Shown here: piece after piece, positions 52,601 to 61,500 of the stretch
How positions within the stretch are numbered: the stretch's first letter is position 1
Layout of the letters: each line of letters begins with the position of its first letter
Assembly: GCF_025165795.1 (NCBI RefSeq)
Contig: NZ_JAJAGO010000008.1
Location: 62,001 to 126,000, forward strand
DNA length: 64,000 nucleotides
Direction of reading: 5' to 3'
Origin: Streptomyces gossypii
Lineage (GTDB): Bacteria > Actinomycetota > Actinomycetes > Streptomycetales > Streptomycetaceae
The notes under the pieces: model-generated
What the model saw: only the letters and a program-made list of their open reading frames with translations
Database searches by the model: none
Told to the model about the DNA's origin: nothing
Made by a program: the position numbers and the translations under genes

Positions 52601-53604
52601 TGGAGGGCACCCCCGTCCGGCTGGCCGGTCAGGACTCCCGGCGCGGCACCTTCGGCCAGCGGCACGCGGTGCTGGTCGACGGCGACACCGGCGAGGACTA
52701 CACCCCGCTGCTGTACCTCTCCCAGGACCAGGCCCGGTTCAACGTCTACGACTCGCTGCTGAGCGAGTACGCGGCGATGGGCTTCGAATACGGCTACTCG
52801 CTCGCCCGCCCCGAGGCGCTGGTGATGTGGGAGGCGCAGTTCGGTGACTTCGTCAACGGTGCGCAGACCGTGGTGGACGAGTTCATCAGCTCGGCCGAGC
52901 AGAAGTGGTCGCAGACCTCCGGGGTCACGCTGCTCCTGCCGCACGGCTACGAGGGCCAGGGCCCGGACCACTCCTCGGCCCGGATCGAGCGCTTCCTCCA
53001 GCTGTGCGCGCAGAACAACATGACGGTGGCGATGCCGTCCCTGCCGTCGAACTACTTCCATCTGCTGCGCTGGCAGGTGCACAACCCGCACCACCGGCCG
53101 CTCATCATCTTCACCCCGAAGTCGATGCTCCGGCTCAAGGCGGCGACGTCCACGGCGGAGGAGTTCACCAGCGGCGGCTTCCGTCCGGTCATCGGGGACG
53201 ACACGGTCAACGCCGAGGATGTCCGCAAGGTCGTCTTCTGCACCGGCAAGGTCTACTACGACCTGGACGCCGAGCGGCAGAAGCGGGGCCTCAAGGACAC
53301 CGCGCTCGTCCGCATCGAGCGGCTCTACCCGCTGCCGGGCAAGGAGATCCAGGAGACGCTGGCGCCGTACACCAAGGCCCAGAAGTACGTGTGGGCCCAG
53401 GAGGAGCCGGCCAACCAGGGCGCGTGGCCGTTCATCGCGCTCAACCTGGTCGACCACCTGGATCTGATCATCGGTGCGGCGCCGGACAACGCGGACCGGC
53501 TGCGCCGGGTCTCGCGCTCCTCGTCCTCCTCGCCGGCCGTCGGCTCCAGCAAGCGGCACGCGGAAGAGCAGCGGCAGCTGTGCGCGGAGGTCTTCGACCT
53601 CTGA
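49660..53604 (+). CDS. kgd: Multifunctional 2-oxoglutarate metabolism enzyme (decarboxylase/dehydrogenase)
   Basis: A 1,314-residue fusion as in mycobacterial Kgd. N-terminal E1 segment (NEWLVDEIYQQYLQDP), a 120-residue Ala/Pro linker, an E2-like succinyltransferase domain with catalytic His409 (TYDHRVIQGA), and the ThDP-dependent E1 domain with HRGRLNVLANIVGK, GDDPEAVVRVGRLAFEYR and CYRRRGHNEMDNP. It feeds 2-oxoglutarate into the TCA cycle as the E1/E2 part of the dehydrogenase. GTG start. The long opposite-strand open frame is a shadow. Confidence 0.96.
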   Translation: MSSQSPNSSSISTEQDGEGKNPTAAFGPNEWLVDEIYQQYLQDPNSVDRAWWDFFADYQPGPAGGSAKGEGPGQEAPGKPVDDATGGAGAAGTTAPAVAAPAQPPTGGIAAPAAGAPGGAPAPGAAAPQAAPPAAPAKPAASAPAAPKAPSTPGGTPAPAKPATAAPAPSTPSTAGGTAAPAQPAAGAAEEATGPSFVPLRGPSAAVAKNMAASLALPTATSVRAIPVKLLIDNRIVINNHLKRARGGKVSFTHLIGYAMVQALKAMPSMNHSFTEKDGKPTLVKPDHINLGLAIDLVKPNGDRQLVVAAIKKAETLSFFEFWQAYEDIVRRARGNKLTMDDFSGVTASLTNPGGIGTVHSVPRLMPGQGLILGVGAMDYPAEFQGTSQDTLHRLGISKVMTLTSTYDHRVIQGAASGEFLRIMHQMLLGESDFYDEIFEALRIPYEPVRWLKDIDVSHDNDVTKAARVFDLIHSYRVRGHVMADTDPLEYKQRKHPDLDINEHGLTLWDLEREFAVGGFAGRSMAKLREILGVLRDSYCRTTGIEYMHIQNPKERKWIQERVERPHSSPEREEQLRILRRLNAAEAFETFLQTKYVGQKRFSLEGGESVIPLLDAVIDAAAEARLDETVIGMAHRGRLNVLANIVGKSYAQIFREFEGNLDPKSMHGSGDVKYHLGAEGTFTGLDGEQINVSLTANPSHLEAADPVVEGVARAKQDIIGKGGTDFTVLPLQVHGDAAFAGQGVVAETLNMSQLRGYRCGGTVHIVINNQVGFTAAPESARSSMYCTDVARMIEAPIFHVNGDDPEAVVRVGRLAFEYRQAFNKDVVIDLICYRRRGHNEMDNPNFTQPVMYNLIDKKRSVRKLYTESLIGRGDITMEEAEQALQDFQGQLEKVFTEVRDATTAPPPAEAPHITAEFPVPMETGISQEVVKRIAESQVNIPDRVKVHPRLLPQLQRRAAQVEDGTIDWATGEMLAFGSLVMEGTPVRLAGQDSRRGTFGQRHAVLVDGDTGEDYTPLLYLSQDQARFNVYDSLLSEYAAMGFEYGYSLARPEALVMWEAQFGDFVNGAQTVVDEFISSAEQKWSQTSGVTLLLPHGYEGQGPDHSSARIERFLQLCAQNNMTVAMPSLPSNYFHLLRWQVHNPHHRPLIIFTPKSMLRLKAATSTAEEFTSGGFRPVIGDDTVNAEDVRKVVFCTGKVYYDLDAERQKRGLKDTALVRIERLYPLPGKEIQETLAPYTKAQKYVWAQEEPANQGAWPFIALNLVDHLDLIIGAAPDNADRLRRVSRSSSSSPAVGSSKRHAEEQRQLCAEVFDL

Positions 53605-53640
53605 GCCCGGCGCCGACCGCGAGCCGGTCGGCTGCCATCT

Positions 53641-53684
53641 GACGGAGAGGGCCCCCGCCGAATTCGGCGGGGGCCCTCTCCGTC
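53641..53684. terminator. 44-nt perfect palindrome terminator
   Basis: 22 bp on each side of an AATT centre pair without mismatch, between convergent kgd and the TIR/NB-ARC/TPR gene. One of the strongest hairpins in the window. Confidence 0.88.
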
Positions 53685-53706
53685 GGTGCGTGGTGAAGTG
53701 CGGGCG

Positions 53707-56700
53707 TCAGCCCAGGTAGGGCTCGAAGTCCCAGTAGGGGCGCACCCGCTGGCGCGCGGAGAGCGCGTGCGGGTGCTGCGCGCCCAGCGTGCGGGCCAGC
53801 CGCTGCAGGGCGTCCTCCTCCAGCTTCCCCGCCTCCGCACCGTCGCGCAGCGCCCGCAGGTCCGCCGCGAGCGCGACCTGGCAGGAGAGGGTGAGCGGGT
53901 GGTCCTCGCCCATCACCTGCCGGGAGCGGCGCAGCGTGTCCCGGGACAGCTCGGCGGCCTCCTCCAGCCGCCCGGTGAAGTTCCGCCCGCCCGCGGCGTT
54001 CAGCGCGCAGCCGAGCGTCACCGGGTGGTCGTCGCCCAGGAGGGTGCGCAGCCCCGCCAGCGCCTGTTCGAACATGTTGAGCGCGCTGTCCCGAAGTCCC
54101 TCGGCCTGGAGGATGAGGCCCACGTTCGTCTGCATGCCGGTCGGCACGGGGTGCGCCTGGCCGAGCAGCCTGCGGTAGCCGTCCTCCGCCTCCGCGATCA
54201 AGTCCTTGGCCTGCCGGACGTCGCCGTACTGGCGCAGGTAGTTGCCGTAGTCCGTGAGCACCGCGAGGGTGCTGAAGTGACTCCGCCCGTTCGCCTGCTC
54301 CTGCTGCTCGAGCAGGCTGGCCAGCACCGTGCCGGTGTCCTGCTTCGCCGCTCCGGCGCGGCGCTCGCAGAGCACCAGGTTGTGGCGTGCCCAGAGCGTC
54401 ATGGTGTGTTGCGCGCCGAGCACCTGCACATAGCGCCGCACACCCAGTTCCTGGCGCGCCAGCGCCTCCTGGTAGCGGCCCATCAGCCGCAGGTCGCGGG
54501 CGCAGGCGTTCGCCGAGCTGAGGGTGTGGGGGTGACGGGCACGCAGGAGGGTCTCGCGCCTGCGGAGGGTCTGGATGTCGGTCTCGTACGCCTCGGCGTA
54601 GTGGCCGATCAGCCGCAGACCGCCCGCCAGGTTGTGAGACGCGAGGAGAGTGGTCGACTCGTCCGGCCCGAACAGCTCCTCCGCGGTGGAGACGACCTCC
54701 CGCTGGAGCTGGAGTGCCTCCGCGTACTGACCCAGAAAGCGCTGGTCCGCGGCCAGACAGCTGGTGGCCGTCAGCAGCGCCTCCTCGTCGGCACCAGGCA
54801 CCGCACGCAACCGCTCCAGCCGGGCACTGTCCAGCGCGTACGCCTCCCGGAAGCGTCCGCTGGCACGCAGGATGTTGCCCTGATGCGTGGTGAGGACGAG
54901 CATGGAGGGGTCGTCGGGCCCGGAGCTCTCGGACCACTGCTCCCTGATCCGCTCAGCGAGCTCGGCCCCGACCTGGTATTCGCCGCCGGTGTAGCAGTAG
55001 CGGAGGCAGTTGAGCAGCAGGGTCCGCACCCGCGTACCGGTGGAGGACAACGCCCCGGACGGGTCGAGATGCGGGAGGAGTTCGGCGTACCGGGGCCACG
55101 TCCTGCTGTCCTCGGGGCGGCGCGGATCGGCCTCGGCCAGCAGGCTGCGCACCACCTGCCGGTACATCTCCCGGTCGTCCCCCTGCGTCAGGTCCCCGAC
55201 AATTCCGTGCACCAGCCGGTGCATGTGCACCGACTGCTCCTCGGGACCGGCCTCTCGCTTCGTCCCGGCACGGGAGTCCCAGCTCAGCACCGAGTAGTTG
55301 ACCAGTGTCTCCATGGCACGGGTCCAAGCGGGGAGATCGGAGTTGATCCAGCGCAACCGCTCCGGAAGATCCTCCGTGGAGAGGCCGCGTGCCAGGCCCA
55401 CCGGGATGCTGCCCGGAGCGAACGCGGAGCACAGGGTAAGGAGTTCAACCGCGTGGGGCTCGGACTTGCGCAGCCTGTTGATCAGTATCGACCAGGAGGT
55501 CAGCGAGGACTCCGAGTAATCGATGAGGTAGCGGCTGAGCGCCGCCGTGTCGCCGGGCCGGCTGGTGCCCCCGCGCACCATCCGCAGGTACTCGGCGGCC
55601 TCCATCCCCGACTCCCCCAGCAGCGCGGCCGCCTGGGCCATCTGGAGGGGAACGTCCTGGAACTCCGCGGCGACCTGATGAGCCTCCTCGGCGGAGACGT
55701 GCGGTGCGCGCCGCATCAGATAGGCGGTGGACTCCGCGCGCACGAATCCGGCGACCTCCACCACGGCCGTACTTGCACCCCAGGACCGGTTGCGCGAGGT
55801 GATCAGCACATGGCTGGTGCCGCCCCGGGGGAGAAAGTGGGCGGCTTCCTCACTCTCCTCCCAGCTGTCGAAGATGATCAGGCTGCGCTGGTACGGCTCG
55901 CCCCTGCGCAGTGCGTCCCGTACGACTCGAATCCGCTCGCCCGGTTCGGAGCTGCGGGTCAGATCAAGCTCGACGGCGAGTTCGCCGAAGCGCTCGCGCT
56001 GGGTGTTGCGCTGGTCGGAGTTGACCCACCACACGACGTCGTAGTCCGGGCTGAAGCGGTGAGCGTACTCCGCCGCGAGCTGTGTCTTGCCGATGCCGGA
56101 CATGCCGACCAGCGCGCAGACGGACGCGCCTTCGGCAGCGTCGGTCAGCCGCTGCTGGATGGTGTTGAGCAAGTCGTCGCGTCCGGTGAACTGCCTGTTG
56201 CGGCGCGGCACGTCACCCCAGACGGCCACCGGGTCGTTGGGGTAGCGGGAGACCGGTCCAGCCATGGGCGCCGGTGACCGTGCCCCGGTGAGATCGAGCC
56301 GGGCCAGCAGCCGTCGCTCCGCCTCCTCCTCTCCGACACCCCACAGGTCTGCCGGTTCCAGTACGGCGGTAGCGGGCAGCAGGGTGCGGTTGGTGAGGTT
56401 CACTGCGGCGAAGCGCTCCGCACGCGAAGGCACGAAGTCGCGGAGAACCGTGTTCCACTCGGCCTCGCGGCGCGGGCCGAGCTGGAAGAACCAGTCGCTG
56501 AGCACCAGCAGCACCCGGCCGGGTGCGAGCAGGAGATCACCGAGTGCCTCGTCGAGGGGCTGGTCGCGGGACGGGTCCCACCGCTGCAGCGTGGCACGGC
56601 AGCCATAACTCTCAAGCCGCTGGGTCAGCCAACTGGCCCAGGAGCGGTGGTATCCAGGGAAGACCACCAGGACGCGTTCCGCCCGGTGCGGCGGAGCTGC

Positions 56701-56730
56701 GCTCGCACCCGGATGCCGCTCGTCGACCAT
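53707..56730 (-). CDS. fxsT: TIR-like/NB-ARC/TPR protein (FxsT type)
   Basis: A 1,007-residue STAND-type ATPase. Residues about 16-150 look like a TIR-like domain (RVLVVFPGYHRSWASWL, VLLVLSDWFFQLGP). RRNRQFTGRDDLL then leads into NB-ARC with P-loop GMSGIGKT (209-216) and SLIIFDSW. From about residue 550 there are many tetratricopeptide repeats of the kinesin-light-chain type. This order matches FxsT of FxSxx-COOH peptide systems. ATG at 56730 follows GAGGAGG. Last gene of the minus-strand locus, 124 bp after the HExxH gene. Confidence 0.82.
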   Translation of the reverse strand: MVDERHPGASAAPPHRAERVLVVFPGYHRSWASWLTQRLESYGCRATLQRWDPSRDQPLDEALGDLLLAPGRVLLVLSDWFFQLGPRREAEWNTVLRDFVPSRAERFAAVNLTNRTLLPATAVLEPADLWGVGEEEAERRLLARLDLTGARSPAPMAGPVSRYPNDPVAVWGDVPRRNRQFTGRDDLLNTIQQRLTDAAEGASVCALVGMSGIGKTQLAAEYAHRFSPDYDVVWWVNSDQRNTQRERFGELAVELDLTRSSEPGERIRVVRDALRRGEPYQRSLIIFDSWEESEEAAHFLPRGGTSHVLITSRNRSWGASTAVVEVAGFVRAESTAYLMRRAPHVSAEEAHQVAAEFQDVPLQMAQAAALLGESGMEAAEYLRMVRGGTSRPGDTAALSRYLIDYSESSLTSWSILINRLRKSEPHAVELLTLCSAFAPGSIPVGLARGLSTEDLPERLRWINSDLPAWTRAMETLVNYSVLSWDSRAGTKREAGPEEQSVHMHRLVHGIVGDLTQGDDREMYRQVVRSLLAEADPRRPEDSRTWPRYAELLPHLDPSGALSSTGTRVRTLLLNCLRYCYTGGEYQVGAELAERIREQWSESSGPDDPSMLVLTTHQGNILRASGRFREAYALDSARLERLRAVPGADEEALLTATSCLAADQRFLGQYAEALQLQREVVSTAEELFGPDESTTLLASHNLAGGLRLIGHYAEAYETDIQTLRRRETLLRARHPHTLSSANACARDLRLMGRYQEALARQELGVRRYVQVLGAQHTMTLWARHNLVLCERRAGAAKQDTGTVLASLLEQQEQANGRSHFSTLAVLTDYGNYLRQYGDVRQAKDLIAEAEDGYRRLLGQAHPVPTGMQTNVGLILQAEGLRDSALNMFEQALAGLRTLLGDDHPVTLGCALNAAGGRNFTGRLEEAAELSRDTLRRSRQVMGEDHPLTLSCQVALAADLRALRDGAEAGKLEEDALQRLARTLGAQHPHALSARQRVRPYWDFEPYLG

Positions 56731-56854
56731 GGGCGTGTCCTCCTCGTCGATCCAGGCGCGCCCCGCACTGCCCTGCGCGCTGCGGTTCCCATGTGGTGCC
56801 GCGTCAGAATTCCGGTGGCGCCGGAGTCGTGCGCGGCAGCGAGATTACCTTATG

Positions 56855-58192
56855 TCACGAGATGATGACTTGGGCTCGACGGCGGGTAGGGACTCGCTCC
56901 GATGCGCCCCCGGAACCGCGCGGGGGTGCCAGACTCGTGTGGTGGCGCCGCATGGCGCGGGTGAAAACCTCCCCCGCGAAAGTCAGCTCACCGGAACGCA
57001 ACAGCAAGACGAGGGCCTCGTCCGTCTGTTCACGGTAGTGCGCGCAGCGGCGGCGGGCCACATCGCGCGCGGCGGGTGACGCTCCCGTGCGCTGGGCCAT
57101 CCGGTACCAGAGGTCTGCCAGCGCCAGATGCGCGTATGTGCCCTGCAGTACGGCGCCGACCGGGCGCGGGTCGGGCCGCCAGCTCACCTGGTGCACCGCC
57201 GGACCTTCCGCCGGATGCAGCGGCACCAGGTCGGAGAGCACCGCGAGCTTGCTGTGCTGTACCTCATGCACCAGCACAGTGGCCATGTCATGTGCGGATT
57301 CGGGCAGTCCGGTGAGCACACTCCACGGGGCCGCGCGCAGTGTCGCGCTGACCACCGCGCCCGACTCCCGCTCCAGCGGCACCACCGAGCGCACAAGCGA
57401 AGCCACTTCTGTCCGGCGGCCCGGGTCGGCCGACCCCAGCAGCGCCAGAGCGGCCTGCCAGCGGGACCGCCATGCCCGCAGACGTCTGCTGCCAAGCCCG
57501 GAGCCGGACTCGGACTGCGCCGATCGGGCGGTGAGAGGGGGGCCGGCCCGGTGCGGATCCAGATCGTCGAGCAGCACAGAGCCACCGGGAAGCGTCCGGA
57601 GCCCGCGCCAGCCCGCCGCCGGGCCCTGGGCGCGCCGGCAAGGGGCGTCCGGAACGGTCCGGAGCACGACCCCGCCCCGCCCGCCGGAGGTCAGCCGGAG
57701 GCTGCGCGGCCCGGCGACCAGCCGCACTGACTCGGTACGCGCCTCGTACACGCCGATGCCGGGGAGCGTCAGCCGCCCACCCTGTGTGGGCAAGGTCATC
57801 CGGAAGCCGGCACCAGCGTGCAGGGCAACCGCGGCGGCGATCGCTCCGAAGCCGTCGAGGAATTCCCCGCGGGCGGAGATGTCCCGGACCGGGACGCTGA
57901 GCGCCTGGACGAGCCAGTTGCCGATGGAGGGGTAGGCGAGTGCCTCGCGGGCAGCTACCGGTGCCCGCGACTCCGCCCGCTCCAGTAGGCGCCAGTAGTC
58001 GTCCAGACGTTCACGCTTGGGGTGCGGCACGGAGTGCCGGTCCATCTGCGCCAGCAGTCCGCGCAGCAGCACCAGGCGTCGGCTGTGCTGCCCTGCGTGC
58101 AGAAGACGGTCGTCGGCCGCCTCGTACCGCGTGTCTGCCACGGAGGCCAGCATCGCAGAGCTGATCTCAAACGGGGCTGCGACGGCCGGCAC
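56855..58192 (-). CDS. HExxH-type peptide-modifying enzyme (putative peptide beta-hydroxylase)
   Basis: A 445-residue protein with the HEVQH motif at 309-313 (VLVHEVQHSKL) in the context typical of the HExxH domain found in RiPP loci, recently linked to 2-oxoglutarate-dependent beta-hydroxylation of peptides. LDDLDPHRAG (209-218) is another family-like block. In canonical fxs loci this domain is often fused to a radical SAM enzyme; here it stands alone. The GTG at 58192 is chosen because GGGGAG sits 7 bases upstream; a GTG at 58228 would overlap the stop of the precursor-like gene (GTGA). Confidence 0.8.
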   Translation of the reverse strand: MPAVAAPFEISSAMLASVADTRYEAADDRLLHAGQHSRRLVLLRGLLAQMDRHSVPHPKRERLDDYWRLLERAESRAPVAAREALAYPSIGNWLVQALSVPVRDISARGEFLDGFGAIAAAVALHAGAGFRMTLPTQGGRLTLPGIGVYEARTESVRLVAGPRSLRLTSGGRGGVVLRTVPDAPCRRAQGPAAGWRGLRTLPGGSVLLDDLDPHRAGPPLTARSAQSESGSGLGSRRLRAWRSRWQAALALLGSADPGRRTEVASLVRSVVPLERESGAVVSATLRAAPWSVLTGLPESAHDMATVLVHEVQHSKLAVLSDLVPLHPAEGPAVHQVSWRPDPRPVGAVLQGTYAHLALADLWYRMAQRTGASPAARDVARRRCAHYREQTDEALVLLLRSGELTFAGEVFTRAMRRHHTSLAPPRGSGGASERVPTRRRAQVIIS

Positions 58193-58224
58193 CGATCCAC
58201 TCCCCGAGACGAAATATGGCCCGA

Positions 58225-58488
58225 TCACGTTGTTCGACGACTGCTTGCCGACACGGTAGGCACCGAGTGCCTTTCTTGATCGACCCCACCTTCGGTGGTT
58301 TCGCCCCCCTCCCACGATTCGGCGAACCGCTCCGGATGGCACAGCACCTCGTCGACCGCGGCCAGCAGCACCGGATCGTCCATCACCCGCAAGGCATGCA
58401 GGTCAACCCCTGTGAGGTCGGGCAGGTAGGGTGCTCCCGCCCGTTCACGGCCCGCCTCTGGGTACGGGCCCCGGACCTGCTTCGGCAC
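58225..58488 (-). CDS. Putative RiPP precursor peptide
   Basis: An 87-residue peptide starting at GTG 58488 with GGGAGGAG at good spacing, 32 bp upstream of the HExxH gene. YLPDLTGVDL (about 21-30) followed by a helical DDPVLLAAVDEVL resembles the PDLT-type leader of FxsA-like precursors. The C-terminal part after CHPERFAESW is polar, rich in Gly, Glu, Ser and Thr with single His, Gln and Asp, possible hydroxylation sites. It does not end in the FxSxx pattern, ending instead in SSRRTT. Identification rests on context and leader resemblance. Confidence 0.65.
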   Translation of the reverse strand: MPKQVRGPYPEAGRERAGAPYLPDLTGVDLHALRVMDDPVLLAAVDEVLCHPERFAESWEGGETTEGGVDQERHSVPTVSASSRRTT

Positions 58489-58594
58489 ACGCTTCTCCTC
58501 CCTGCCCCGCCCCTCGCAGGAGGCTGTCAACGCCAGTGGAAGGTTCTTCCCGAAGCCCCCGATACGGAAACCCATTCGATCCGGGCACCCTCGT

Positions 58595-61500
58595 TCATCC
58601 GGCCTCCAGCGCGGCGACCCGCTCGCGGGTCTCCCGTACCTCCGCCCAGGGCAGTTCGTGCAGTTCGGAGGCGAGCTGCTGCCATTCGGCCGCGGCGGCA
58701 CGGTAGTCCGTCAGCGCGGTATGCGTACGGCCCTGCCGCTCGTGGTGGGCGGCGAGCGCGTGGCAGGCGCGCGCGACGGCAACCGAGGCCGCCGCGCGGC
58801 CTCTTGCCCGGCGGGCCTCCGCCAGGGAGCGGCGCAGCGTCCGTTCGGTCCTCTCCCGGCGCAGGTGGCTGTCCGGGCGCTGCTGCTCCGCCGAGCCGAG
58901 CAGGCGCCATGCCTCGGCCCGCAGCGCGCTGTCCCGCGCCTTCCGGGCCGCCTGCTCCAGCAGATGGCTGCCCTCGTACAGATCCGGCAGGAAGTGCTCG
59001 CGGGCGAAGCGGGCCACCAGCGCGCGGCCGAGCAGCAGGGGGAGACGGGCGGCCAGCGGCCCGTCCGGCGGGGCTGCGGTGAGCGCCTCCCGCAGTACGC
59101 CCTCGGCGCGGGTGGTGTCATCCGCGCCGTCCAGCAGCATGGTGCCCCATTCGGCGAGCAGTTCACCGCGGTCGGGGCTGTCCCGCTCGGCGAACGCCTC
59201 GGCCGCCGCGTACGCGAAGTCCGCCGCCGCCCAGTCCCCGGTGTCCCGGTGCACCCGGGCCCTGGCGCGGGCGCAGCGCAGGCGGAGCGCATCGCTGTCG
59301 CCCGCCGCGGCTTCGGCCCGGTCCAGGTTCGCAAGGCGGTCGGCCGGGGTGGCGGCGACCTCGCGGAGCGCACCGCTGAGATCGAGCAGGACGGCGCACA
59401 ACCGCCGCTCCTCGCCGCCCGCGGACTCCAGCAGGCCGGCAGCCGCGCGCAGTTCACGTACGGCCGCGGCGGCGTGGGTGCGCTGGCCAGTGCCCGCCGC
59501 CTGCTCCGAGCGGGAAAGCGCCAGCAGCACGCGGCCCAGCCACAGCCTGCGCCGGACCTCGGTCCCCTCGGGCAGCGGCCGGCCGGAGGCGGCGGCCTCG
59601 TCCGCCATCCGGGACAGCGTGCGCCGTGCGGCGTGCAGATGCGCCGGGTCCCCCTCGGCCTCCCACAGGTCGTGCTGGACGGCGGCCAGCGCGAACCGGG
59701 TGTCCAGGTCCTGGCCGCTCAGCTGGGCCGCCGCGTCGTGCAGCAGGCTGCGGGCCAGGCGCGGTTCGCGGCGGACCGCGCCGGTCTCGGTGAGGGCGTG
59801 CAGCACCTGGCCGAGCACCAGCCGGGCGCGCGAGAGCTCGCCGGTGCCTGCGGGATCGGTGCCTGCGGGATCGGCGGTGCTGGAGGAACCGGCGGTGCCG
59901 GAGGAACCGGCGGAAGCCGAACGCTCGAGCGCGGCGATCGCGGCCTCGGCATGCTCCCGGGCGATGCGCAGCAGCTCCGGGTCGCCCTGCTCCCACCAGC
60001 GGCGCAGCAGCCGCCACGCCTCCGCCAGCCCGCTGGACGCCGGGGCCTCCGGTGCGTACCAGCGGACCACCTGGGCCGGGACCTCGGCGAACAGGTCGTC
60101 GGCCGGGTGGCCGTCCGGCTGCCCCGGAGCGTGCCGGACGGCGTCGGTGACCTCGGTGACGTCGAGGCCACCGGTCGCGTCCGCACCACCGCGCCCCGAG
60201 AGCCCAGAGAGCTGGGCCACGGCGAGTGCCGGGAAGTTGCGGGTGCCCTTGCCGAAGCGCCTGGTGACGTACTCCGAGACGTACTTGAGCACCAGCATCG
60301 CCGCGCTCCGGTCCAGCGACTGGAACAGCAGCTCCTGCACGCCGGGCACAAAGACGTAGCGCGGGCCGGGCGAGCCGTCGATGCCCGGCAGCCGCTCCAG
60401 CAGCCCGCTGAGCAGCACCTCGGCCAGCTCCATCGGCCCGGTGCCCGGCAGAATCGCCTCCTGCACCAGCTGGATGACGGGCAGCACCAGAGGGACAGCC
60501 GTCAGATGGACGGCCAGCTGCAGCGCGCCCGGGGAGGCGGAGGCCCGGAAGGCACGCAGCAGTTCGCGGGGGTCCGGCCCCCGGCCCCCGGCCCCCACGG
60601 ACCCGCCGACCGCCGGTACCGGCATCGCATGGTGCCGGGGCCGCACCCAGGCCGCCGCCCCGCGCGCGCTGCCCGTACCGCCGCCGCCCAGCAGGCTCGC
60701 CCAGCTGCCCAGCGCACCCGGGGTGGGCAGCAGCACCGGCACCGGCAGCGCGTCCTCCGGGGGCGGCGGGCCGTAACCGTCCCGCTCGAAGGAGAGCCGG
60801 GTGCCCGGCCGCCCCGCCCGCAGCAGCACGCCGGGCTCGGCGGGCAGCGCCGTACGCGGCCATAACCGGGGCGGCAGCGGCTGGACGACGGCCAGCGGCG
60901 AACCGGACGACCAGCGGTGCAGCAGGCGCTGCGCGCCGCCGTCCTGCCACAGCGGTCCCACACAGTCGCTGACGATCAGAGTGAGCCGGCGGCCCGTGGT
61001 GTCGCGGTACTGATCCGCCGGGCGCAGCCGGGTGGCCTCCCGCTCGGGGCCGGTGCCGATGAGCGGCGTGCCGTCCGGAGCCCGGTGCAGATAGAGCGCC
61101 TGCACATCGCGGAAAGCGCCGAGCTGCTCGCAGGTCTGCCGCAGGCAGTCGAAGGTGAGCTGCCACACGGAGGCCGTCGTGGAGGCGTCCATCAGCAGCT
61201 GGATCTCGGCGCCGCGCCGCTCGGTCCGCCCGAAGACGGGGCGTACGGCACCGCTGCGCGCGCTCAGTTCGGCGCTCGCGTCCTCGTCCAGCGGTCCGGA
61301 GACGGGCGGCAGCTGGGGCCGGTATCCCATCAGCGGCCGGAGGGCACGCTGGAGGCCCAGCAGGCCGGGCAGCGTGCTGGCCGCGGGAGCGTGCACCGGG
61401 AAGGCGAGATCCGGGCGGCCGCCGTACCTGTCGGGTGCGTAGAGCGAGACGGGTGCGGACTGCTCGGTCAGGCCGTGCGGCGCCTCCGGCGGCGGGGCGG

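Noticed and set aside
49666..53559. 1,297-codon open frame on the minus strand opposite kgd
   Set aside because: It is a composition shadow of the clearly coding plus-strand kgd; its product is Arg/Val/Leu-rich with no domain.
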